Source: Microglena sp. YARC (taxonomy: Eukaryota > Chlorophyta > Chlorophyceae > Chlamydomonadales > Chlamydomonadaceae). Taken from it: a stretch of DNA of 64,000 nucleotides. The DNA lies in assembly GCA_022414725.1 (NCBI GenBank), contig CM039464.1:4697005-4761004 (forward strand). The letters run 5' to 3'. The notes under the pieces were generated by a model. That model did no database searches. It had not been told where the DNA came from and worked only from the letters and a program-made list of their open reading frames with translations. Positions within the stretch are counted from its first letter, which is position 1, and every line of letters begins with the position of its first letter. Shown in pieces: positions 20,982 to 31,600 of this stretch. The position numbers and the translations under genes were made by a program.

Positions 20982-21322
20982 TGTCAGCATGAATTGCGGT
21001 GCTCTCACGCGTTTTATGCCTTGGTGACTACTTCTGTACTTCCTTATAACTATCGGCTCTCCCAGTCCTGTGCCAGCTTCCCGTAGTGACAGCTTCCCTT
21101 AGACTGTGTCATCCTTGAGTGACTCAGTGACAGTTTCCTGTCAGCTGCGTCACCGGTCTAGCCTGTTACCCTGTTAGGTTCCTGGCTGCCGCCTCCTTTC
21201 ACCACTGCGTGCCCCTTGAAGGTCTCCAGTGCTTGTAATGCTACTCTCGTCTCCGCCATTTATAGATTGGCGTGTCTGCACACACACTTTGTCCACTCTC
21301 CGGAGTGTATCCAAGCTAATAA
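20982..21322 (+). repeat. 3' long terminal repeat
   Basis: Nearly identical to the 5' LTR. The single-base indels relative to it fall mostly in short homopolymers and the CACACA run. Followed by the AACTT target duplication and the right copy of the 70-bp host repeat (21327-21396). Confidence 0.9.
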
Positions 21323-21396
21323 AACTTGAACTCGGGTTGCATGAGTGCACGGCTCAGCTAAGAACTTAAAGCTGCTGAATGGTTGAACTTGAACTT

Positions 21397-21605
21397 GGTT
21401 AAATAGCTTCAGCCAGCAATTTGACTGCTCGCCGTGGACTGTTGTCCCCTGGACTCAGTTTTCCGTGCCCAAAAACTTGCCCTCGAGGATGTAGCACAGG
21501 CAGCAGGCTTGGTTACTCATGACTCGTGCAAAAGGACTGCCCATATTCGGATTCCTCATCGCAAACAAAGAAATCGACCCGTGATCGGCCTTGGGAGACT
21601 TGTGA

Positions 21606-21637
<32 letters not shown>

Positions 21638-22074
21638 GCGAGGGGGCCAAGGGCTGTGTAGTGTGCACTCAGGAAGACGAATGTAACACAAGCATTTACA
21701 ACTTGATCAAACAGATTTTTGATCCGATCTCTACACACAGGCATTGATACGGTAGACAGAGCTAACTTCTACCGGAGTCACGGCCTTCCAAGTTGAAATT
21801 GAAATGGGTCACATGGCTCCAGCCAGAAATTAGCTGCTTAATTTCTGATTCGCAACTGTTTTAAAACTCGAAGTTTCATTTGCCAAAATGTACGGATGCA
21901 ACACAAGTACATAGCAGACCCTCAAAACAGGGGCGGAAAAAAGGTCCCAAAACGACTGCAATGATTTTACCGCCATTTAAGTTGGCAGATTTTTCGAAAC
22001 TGGGGGGGGGGGGGGGGGGGGGGAGTAAGTGTGGGGGAGGTATGTGTGCACCCTGGCGTGGGCACAAGCTCTTT

Positions 22075-22124
<50 letters not shown>

Positions 22125-22908
22125 GGGGGGGGCATAAATTGGCTCAAGTTACATATTGGCGGAATCCTTTTAAATGGTTTTATTTCCATTCAAACCAGAT
22201 TCAAGTGTGAGTCAAACGGAAACACAGAGCGGTCCAGATTTGGATGGAAATAAATGTTACAATCAAATTCAGAGTTTGGTGTGGCAGATTTTTTACCACC
22301 TAAGTTTACTCTGCCAACATTCCCAAAGCATCAAGGTCAATCGACGATGCGATTCAAACCAGATTCGGGTGCGACTCAAAAGGAAATACAGAGCAGCCCC
22401 GAGTTGGATGAAAATTAATGTTACAATTGAATTCGGAGTTACGTGTGGTAGATTTACCACCTAAGAACCACCTAAGTTTATTCTTGCAGCAAGCACTAAG
22501 CCTCAAGGTCGATCGACCGTATGATTGAAACCAGATTCAAATAGGAGCCCAGAGTTTGATGGAAACAAACGTAGCAAAGGTGTTTGATGGTCTGGTGATC
22601 GTTTGACTAGAATTTGAACCTTGGGGGGTGTTACAGCAGTACACTGTATTGAAGTGAACCCCGCCACAATGTTGGCGGACGGCCCTAGTTCCAGGGGCTC
22701 CCTGTTTTGGCCCAGGCGCCAAGCCCCACCAGAATTGGCGGGACCCATCAGCGGAACTATACGCCAATTTCTTAGGCGCATACGATTTGTGTCTCGGGTG
22801 TAAAACTTGCCTTTTTGAACACCCTCCAGTCCTCCACCATGTGACACTTTCCACATCCTGGTTTGGAACTCCCTTCTAAATTCACCAGTACCACATAAAG
22901 TACGTCAT
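21397..22908. other. Intergenic interval with homopolymers and a diverged tandem repeat
   Basis: Poly-G runs lie at about 21606-21635, 22002-22022 and 22108-22132, the last following about 15 TG dinucleotides. Three imperfect units of about 165 bp (CAAACCAGATTC, GAAATAAATGTTACAAT, TTTACCACCTAAG) occupy 22140-22560. Antisense pieces of the CAGCCAGCAATTTG family lie near 21408-21430 and 21815-21840. No gene could be supported. Confidence 0.65.
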
Positions 22909-22998
22909 TATCAGCAGTTATGCTCTACCAAATGACCTCAGTTGACATCTGATATCAGATGTCAACTGAGGTCATCTGGTAGAGCATAACTGCTGATA
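22909..22998. repeat. 90-bp near-perfect palindrome without spacer
   Basis: Left arm 22909-22953 and right arm 22954-22998 are reverse complements with a single mismatch (a T/C difference in TGACCTCA...GGTCAT flank). The centre is CTGATATCAG. Transcribed from either strand it would form a 45-bp hairpin. It could be a foldback element, a small-RNA precursor or a replication-derived inverted duplication. Confidence 0.9.
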
Positions 22999-23535
22999 GT
23001 AGTGTAAGCCAGGTATAATCACCAAGTGAATACATAAGATAAGGCATAAGCGGTCAATGTAAGCGTGTGACATGGTTCACTTAATCGCCGACAGGAAACC
23101 CGGGACCAGAAGCCAAAAGTCAGGAGGAGATGGAGGGAACACCCGGGGCGCGCCCGCTCACCCGCTTCCCCTTCAAGGCTTGAGGCCACTGGTGGGATGG
23201 ACGGTTGGACGCTTGCAAGCTCGCTTTGCGTAAGGGGGTAGGGGGCTGTTGTGCAGGGGACCTGCGTTGTTCCCCATCAGGCCATCCCCCTGCCCCAGAC
23301 AGAACAATCAGGGACCGCGAGTCGCTGGTCTGGTGGGATGCAACCTGTGTGGCTTACAATGGCTCCCTCACGATGGGCCAGAGAAATATCCACCCAATCA
23401 ACTCCAACCGACTTCAACCGTACTGACCCAACCACTGCTTTAGTGCTCCACATCCGCGCCGCGCACGATTACTTTCATCGCTCCTCCTTGCGCATTTCTC
23501 TGCTGTTAAGCCTCTTACCAACCAGGATCAGCATC

Positions 23536-23680
23536 ATGAAGACTATGGCTTGTCCCGTTGCTTCTGGGTCTGTGGCTGGCCCAGGTCCTTCTTCCATACG
23601 CAGGAGCCTGCCCACCCCCACCCCCCAGCGTATGTCGAGCGCTAGGGTCCAGCGCTTGACGCCTATTCGCGCCGTTGATG
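23536..23680 (+). CDS. Exon 1 of the plastid PH-like protein (transit peptide)
   Basis: Encodes the whole presumed transit peptide and ends GTTGATG before GTGAGAAT, phase 1. The G joins AC of the next exon to make Asp. The frame is open upstream to 23251, but the composition changes before the Met at 23536, which I take as the start. Confidence 0.75.
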
Positions 23681-25629
23681 GTGAGAATAGCTGCCTCGTA
23701 GTTTTGGTATCTGGACCCCGCATGCCCAGCAAGGTAGTGGTCTCTGGATGGGCCGAGTCCGTCGACCTTGCTGTCTTGTATCAGCCATCGCATGGATTGA
23801 GGTGGAACCGTAATCTTCGATCAGTTTTCGCATGTTTAGAAGAATAAGCTCGTTGTTATTGTATCTTGCTCGGCATGTTGGGCGTGGGTACTACCGGGTA
23901 GTGGTCTCCAGATAGGCTGAGTCCTTCGATCTTGCCATCTCAGATAGGCCATCGCATGGGTCGAAGAGGAAACGTAATCTTTGATCAGTTGTCGCATGGG
24001 TGGGAAACAGAATCGCGCAGGCCGGAGTTCGGATAAAATATTTGATAGTGATAGGGTAGTGGTCGTCGCATGGATCGAAGCGGAACCGTACTCTTCATTC
24101 AGGTGTCGCATGCTAGTCACATACTGGTCGCATGGGTGGGAAGCAGAATCTCGTAGGTCGGAGTTCGGATGAACCATTTCAGGCGTGATGAGCTAGTGGT
24201 CTGATCAACTCTGCCCCCACACCTCACGACCTCACCCCACGACCTTACCCTCAACTCCCATCCCACTCACTCCCGACCGCTCCTCTCGAAAGACTTACCG
24301 TTTGCCCCTTCTGTCAGTTGCGTTAGTCTGGATGTTTCACGTCGTCACCAACACCTCATATCCATGCTCGTTGTCGTCCTGGCATGCTCGATCACCTCCC
24401 ACAATAAGGGATGAAGATTCATAAGACCCCCCCCCCCCACACACACCCACACCCCACACCTATGCTGTCGTACCTAGAGCTTATAAATCATGCCCCTCAC
24501 CCCTTCGTACTTCACCCCAATCTCCCACCCACAGAGTTTCACCTGCGGCCCCACCCCCCCCCCTGTAATAGACCTAGACCAGTCAGAGGACATGATGAAG
24601 AAGTAGTTGGTTAACCCCCCCCCCCCCCCCCCCCCCCCTTCCCCCCCCCCCTGTGATTTCCTATCATTAGCTTAGATTAACATAGCCCATACCTCTCGTC
24701 CCGTCCCATTTGCTTCATTTCAATACCTCACCCGAAGTCTGACTTCCTCCCCCCCCCCCCCCCCCCCACACACACACCGCCCCCCACCCCTCACCCCCAC
24801 CCATGCTGTACAACCCAACCAGTTCAAGTCAGTTAGAAAGGTGGTAAAGAACACCCCCCTACCCCACCCCTGTGCTTTCCTATCACTAGCTCAGATTAAC
24901 ATAGCCATACCTCTCGTCCCGTCCCATTTGCTTCATTTCAATACCTCACCCAAAGTCTGACTCCCCCCCCCCCCCCCCACCACCACACACACACACCGCC
25001 CCCCACCCCTCACCCCACCCCATGCTGTAGAACCCAACCAGTTCAAGTCAGTTAGAAAGGTGGTAAAGAACACCCCCCTACCCCACCCCTGTGCTTTCCT
25101 ATCACTAGCTCAAATGAGCATAGCCATACTTCCCGCCCCTTCCCATTTCACCCCATGTCAATACCTCACCCACCGAGTCTGACCCACGGCCCCTACCCCA
25201 CCCCCGCACCCCACCCCCACCCCCATGTTGTAGACCCCCCACCCCACCCACCCCACCCACCCCACCCCCCCACACACCCGTCCTCACCCCTTACCCCCCT
25301 TGGATAGACCCCGACCAGTCTGAGGATAGGCTGTAAAATTAGTAAAGAGCACCCCCTTACTCCACCCCCACCCCCACTCATGTTATAGAACCCGACCAGT
25401 TCGAGGAGAAGGTGAAGAAATTGGTCAAGAGCTACCCCTACCCACCCCTGTGCTTTCCTAACACGAGCGAAAAATGGCATAGCCACGCCTCACACCCTGT
25501 CCCATTTCACCCCACGTCATTACCTCACCCACAGGGTCTGACCCCCCCCCCCCCACCCCCCCCACCACCACCACCACCTCACACCCTGTCCCATTTCAGC
25601 CCACTTCATTAACTCACCCACTGAGTCTG

Positions 25630-25663
<34 letters not shown>

Positions 25664-28600
25664 TCACGCACACACACATACATACACACACACAAACACC
25701 TCCCCTGTCCTTTCCTATCCCGAGCTAAAAAGAGCATAGCCATGCCTCTCACCCCACTTCAGTACCTCACCCACAGAGTCTGACCCCTCTACCCCACACA
25801 CACCACACACACACCACCCCTGTCCTTTCCATTCACGAGCGAAAGAATAGCATAGCCATGCCTCTCACCCCACTTCAGTACCTCACCCACAGAGTCTGAC
25901 CCCTCTACCCCACACACACCACACACACACCACCCCTGTCCTTTCCATTCACGAGCGAAAGAATAGCATAGCCATGCCTCTCACCCCACTTCAGTACCTC
26001 ACCCACAGAGTCTGACCCCTCTACCCCACACACACCACACACACACCACCCCTGTCCTTTCCATTCACGAGCGAAAGAATAGCATTGCCATGCCTCTCAC
26101 CCCACTTCAGTACCTCACCCACAGAGTCTGACCCCTCTACCCCACACACACCACACACACACCACCCCTGTCCTTTCCATTCGCGAGCGAAAGAATAGCA
26201 TTGCCATGCCTCTCACCCCACTTCAGTACCTCACCCACAGAGTCTGACCCCCCTACCCCACACACACCACACACCACACACACACACACCCTGTCCTTTC
26301 CATTCACAAGCTAAAAAGAGCATAGCCATGCCTCTCACCCCACTTCTGTACCTCACCCACAGAGTCTGACCCACACACACACACTCACACTCACACGCCC
26401 TGTGCTTTCTATCACAAGCTAAAAATGGCGTAGCCATGCCTCACACCCTGTTCCATGTCAGCCCACTTCATTACCTCACCCACAGAGTCTGACCCCCACC
26501 CCCACCCACCCTCCTGTTACAGACTCCGACCAGTTTGAAAACAGGTTGAAGAAGTTGGTGAAGAACGCCAAGGTGCCTAAGGGAGATGCCAAGGTTGTGG
26601 CGGTTGAGGCACCCACTGCTGGTAAGGTTGTTTTGAATCTTCTAAACAGAATAGTGTACCAACTGAAGATCATATCCTGTTCAAGTACAGTTGATAGTTC
26701 AGTCGATCCCACTGCCTGTTAGTTTGTTTTGAATCTGGACAGAAGAGTGTAGGGCGACAAAGCACACCCACTGCTGGTATGTATCGGTAGATTCAAAGGT
26801 GTGACGTTAGTTTGAAATCACTAGGGCTTGTTTGGTTGACAGCCCCACCCATTATTGAGGTTGGGTGAGTCTATTTAGCCTAGTTGGCTACTCCTCTACC
26901 GGCTAGACTGTACAAATACCCTCACCACCACCACCACCACCGCCGCCGCCACCGCCACCACCACCACCACCACCACCACCACCAGTGGTGAGGGTAGTAA
27001 AAAGACCAACTACTAGAGCTCTCAGAATGGGCTACGGCATCCAATTGGACTGATATCAAATAATTAGGAAAGATAGTGCTGTCTGGACTGAATGGAATTC
27101 CTATGCAAGTTAGCTGCGGATTCAGCCACACACCATGCAAGTTAGCTGCGGATTCAGCCACACACCATGCAAGTTAGCTGCGGATTCAGCCACACACCAT
27201 GCAAGTTAGCTGCGGATTCAGCCACATACCATGCAAGTTAGCTGCGGATTCAGCCACACATGTGGTCATTAGCCTTCAGTGTGTGTTGGTATGTCCCCCA
27301 ATACATGCACGATTGCTTGAGCAATTTTGTGCGGAAAAGTTGTGTGTAATAACATGATGTTTGCCTGCTTGATCGCTCAAGCATTTTGTTTTTGAAAAGT
27401 TATACGCAAAAGCATTATGTTTGCCTGCTCAATGTAGCGGCATTTATTTTTGAAAACTTGTAAGCAACAGCATGATGTTTGCCTGCATGATTGCTTGAGC
27501 ATTTTGTTTTTGAAAATTAATACGCATGAGCATGATGATTGCCTGCATGATTGCTCGAGCATTTCTGTGTTGAAAAGTTGTACGCAGCAGCATGATGTTT
27601 GCCTGCTTGATTGCTCAAGCATTATGTTTTTGAAAAGATGTAAGCAGCAGCATATGTTTTCCTGCATGATTGCTTGAGCATTTTATTTTTGAAAATTAAA
27701 ATGCACGAGCATGATGATTGCCTGCATCATTGCTCGAGCATTTTATTTTTGAAATGTTGTATGCAACAGCATGATGTTTGCCTGCTTGATCGCTTGCGCA
27801 ATTTGTTTTTGAAAAGTTGTACGCAGCAGCATGAAGTTTACCTGCTTGACTGCTCGAGCAGCTTTGTGTTGAAAAGTTGCCTGCATGATTGCTCGAGCAT
27901 TGTTTTCAAAGTTATATGCAAGGGCATGATGGTGATATCCCCCCCCCCTTATTGGTGGTTGGCCCCACTGAAAGCCAACAGGCTGGCCCCCTCAACCTCA
28001 CGCCTCGTAATAAGGCGTATTATTTATTATGTTTGCCTGCTTGACGCAGATGTATTTGTTTTATTTCGGGCTGTTGTGGGCTAGGATGCATGCAACAACC
28101 CTGTTTAAAATTGAAAAATAGTATGAGCTGCCACAAGACGTGAGATTGAAGGAACCCTCCCGTTTGCATGTACCGTACATACTGGAGAATAGCTACTATG
28201 TTGCGTTTATTTGGTTTCACAGATCCTAGCTGGGCCTGAGCTTGGACTACCGGGTGACGGCACGTAATAAATAGATCAATAGTACGCCATGTCACGGGGA
28301 TGAGGTTGAGGGGACCAGCCCGTTTGATTTCACCCGCTATACCACCCCTCACCCCCCAACCACATCCAACCCCATCCACCCACCTGCTGCAGACGTGCTC
28401 ATGTTGGCTGCCTTCTGCTGCACCCACGGCTCCATTGCCATTGCCACCCGCACCCTACACCACCCAACCCAACCCCACATCACCACACCACACCACGCAA
28501 CCGCATCCAACCCCACCCACCCACCTGCAGCTGACGTGCTGCCTGTTTGCGGCCTTGTAGTCAATAGTACGCCTTGTTACGGCGCGTGAGGTTGAGGGGA

Positions 28601-31600
28601 CCAGCCCGTTTGATTTCACTGGGGCCAACCTTGTTACGGGGCGTGAGGTTGAGGGGACCAGCCCGTTTGATTTCACTGGGGCCAACCTTGTTACGGGGCG
28701 TGAGGTTGAGGGGACCAGCCCGTTTGATTTCACTGGGGCCAACCTTGTTACGGGGCGTGAGGTTGAGGGGACCAGCCCGTTTGATTTCACTGGGGCCAAC
28801 CACCTATAAGGTGTGTGTGGGGGGGGGGCTATCTTCCCCCTGGGGTAGGGTTTGGGACCTGTTCCATCTGTCTTCTGCACGCGACAATGGAATGGAAGGA
28901 GACAGTGGCATGGGTGTGGAGTTAGGTGCAGAGCTTGAGAGGGGCTGCTTAAGAGATACCTAAGCGGGTGAAGTTGGGAAGCGACAGCACGAAACCCTAC
29001 TTATGTATTTTTGTTCCCATGGTGCAGTGTTGACAAGACTATCGTCTGCTGCGTGAGCTGGTGCATGAACACCCATCCACCCATGACCACGCACCCACCC
29101 AACTCCCTCCCAGCTGGCAAGGTGTCCCCTGACAGTGGAAAGAAGTCCTATGCCTGGATTTACGCCAAGGTGCACCGGGAGGTACCCCCCCAACAGTGGT
29201 CACCATGATCACCCATCCACCCATGACCTTGACCACGCACCCACCCACCTCCCTTGCAACAGGCAAGTTGTCCCCTTACACTGGAAATATGACGTACGAC
29301 TGGGCTGATGAGAAGGTGCACTGCGAGGTACCCCCCAACAGCGGTGATCATGATCACCCACCCACCCATGACCGTGACCATGACCACCCACCCACCCACC
29401 CACTTACCCACCCACCTCCCTTGCAACAGGCAAGTTGTCACCTTACACTGGAAAGAAGACCTACGACTACACTGACGAGAAGGTGCACTATGAGGGCCCC
29501 CCCCACCGCGGTGACCTAGCTGTCAACATTGCCATGGGCACCACCCTGGTCTGGTTGCCCCTGACCTTCGGTGCCATTGGAAGGGGTGCTTTCGTGAAGT
29601 ACCGGTTCACAGATCGTCGCTTCAGCATCATGACTGCGGCCCCTTGGAAGAGTGAGTGAAAGCCACAGACTGTGAAAGCAGCAGGCAGGAAAGCAAGCAA
29701 GCAGGGACACACACTCTCTCACACTCGCTCACACACACACACACTCTCACACACACACATGCATAAGAACAAACAGGCAGGCAGGTAGGTGACCAGACAG
29801 GCAGATAATCAAGCAAGCATTGAGAAAGGAGCACACACACACACACATTCTCACACAAATAAAAACTGACAGCCAGACAGGCAATCAGACATGCAGACAG
29901 GCAGGCAAGCAAGTAAGCAGAGAAACAAGAGCACACACGTAGAACACAGACAGGTAACCAGAAAGGAAGAGAGGCAGGGGCACAAACACATAAGAACAGA
30001 CAGCCAGACAGGCAGAGAGATAGAAACTCGCGCACACATATAAACAGACAGACAGGAAGGTAACCAGGCAACCAGATAGGCAAGCAAGCAGAGAAACACA
30101 CAGACAGCCAGACAGGCAGATAAGCATGCATGTAAGCAGAAAGGCAGGAGCACAAACAGATGGAAACAGACAAACAGGCAGGCAGATAAGTAGGCATGCA
30201 AGCATAGAGACATTAACTCACACAACACACATACATACATAGGAACAGACAGTCAGGCAGGCAACCAGACAGGCAGATAGGTAGGCATGCAAGCAGAGAG
30301 ACAGGAACTCACACACACAGATTCACACAGAAGAAGAGACAGTCAGGCAGGCAACCAGACAGGCAGATAGGTGGGCATGCAAGCAGAGAGACAGGAACTC
30401 ACACATACAGATTTCTACAGAATAACAGACAGTCAGGCAGGCAACCAGACAGGCAGATAGGTAGGCATGCAAGCAGAGAGACAGGAACTAACACACACAC
30501 ACACACACAGAAACATACAGGCAACCACAAATGCTGATGTGCAGGCAAGTAAGCAATGAGACATGAGCACATACACATAGAAACAACAGACATGCAGGAA
30601 GGTAACTTGGCAAGCAGAGAGGCAGGAACACAAACCCATAGAAGCAGACAGGCAGAGAGGCAGGCAGACAGGCCAAAGCAGAGAGGCAGGAACTCACACA
30701 CACATAGGAACAGACAGTCAAGCAGGCAACCAGACAGGCAGATAGGCAAGCAAGCAGGCAGAGAGACAGGATCTTGCCTGTACACATAGAAACAGACAGG
30801 ATCTTGCATGTACACATAGAAACAGACGGGATCTTGCATGTACACATAGAAACAGACAGGATCTTGCATGTACACATAGAAACAGACAGGATCTTGCATG
30901 TACGCATAGAAACAGACAGGATCTTGCATGTACACATAGAAACAGACAGGATCTTGCATGTACACATAGAAACAGACAGGATCTTGCATGTACACATAGA
31001 AACAGACAGGATCTTGCATGTACGCATAGAAATAGACAGGATCTTGCATGTACGCATAGAAACAGACAGGATCTTGCATGTACACATAGAAACAGACAGG
31101 ATCTTGCATGTACACATAGAAACAGACAGGATCTTGCATGTACACATAGAAACAGACATGCTGGAAGGTAATCAAGCAAGCTGAGAGGCAGGAACACAAA
31201 CCCATAGCAACAGACAGCTAGACAGGCAGATAGGCATGCGCTCGAGCATATAGACATAGAAAAAGACAGCCTGACTGGGTGACTGGTTGACATGCAGACA
31301 ATGTGATGCCAAAGCTTAGTTGTGTAACACTGTCCACCAGGCAGATGGACTAACAGACTAGCTGACTGGGTGACTGCCACTGACACATCCACTGCCATAT
31401 CCACTGCCACAACCACTCCCACATCCACTGCCACATCCATGGTAAATAGGCAGGCTATGTGATGCCGTACCTATGTTGTGTAACACTCAGTGTTTTTTAT
31501 TTCAGATTTTTCTAGGCAAGGTTGTGTAGCAGGGTGGGCTACTCAAGCCTGATTTCAGACAAGTTGAGTAGCCCACCGGAGTGGGCAACTCAAACCTGAT

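Larger units (their letters stand above)
16308..21322 (+). mobile_element. Ty1/copia-type LTR retrotransposon lacking reverse transcriptase
   Basis: Direct repeats at 16308-16644 and 20982-21322 begin TGTCAGCATG and end near GCTAATA. AACTT stands just outside both ends (16303-16307, 21323-21327), the expected 5-bp target duplication. Internal order is gag, protease (DSGA), GAG-pre-integrase and integrase core, which is the copia order. The integrase region leads straight into about 530 bp without any reverse transcriptase or RNase H, then the 3' LTR. The LTRs differ at only about eight positions, so insertion was fairly recent although the element is defective. A short purine stretch (AGGTGGAG) precedes the 3' LTR; no standard primer-binding site was recognised. 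Confidence 0.9.

Noticed and set aside
16238..21396. 70-bp blocks as part of the LTRs
   Set aside because: The block precedes the left LTR and follows the right one, so it cannot belong to the direct terminal repeats.
25700..26480. CRISPR-like array
   Set aside because: Units of 117 bp repeat without unique spacers and contain copied splice-acceptor sequence; it is a minisatellite in a eukaryotic intron.
28380..28560. Extra exon in the plastid PH-like gene (ADVLMLAAFCCTHG)
   Set aside because: The phases of the four accepted exons already join perfectly without it, and it has no clear donor; left as an unexplained repeat.
29628..31440. Long Cys/Leu/Ser-rich minus-strand frames in the plastid PH-like gene intron
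   Set aside because: Products of CAGACAGGCAG and 30-bp repeats lacking stops; the peptides are pure repeat translations.
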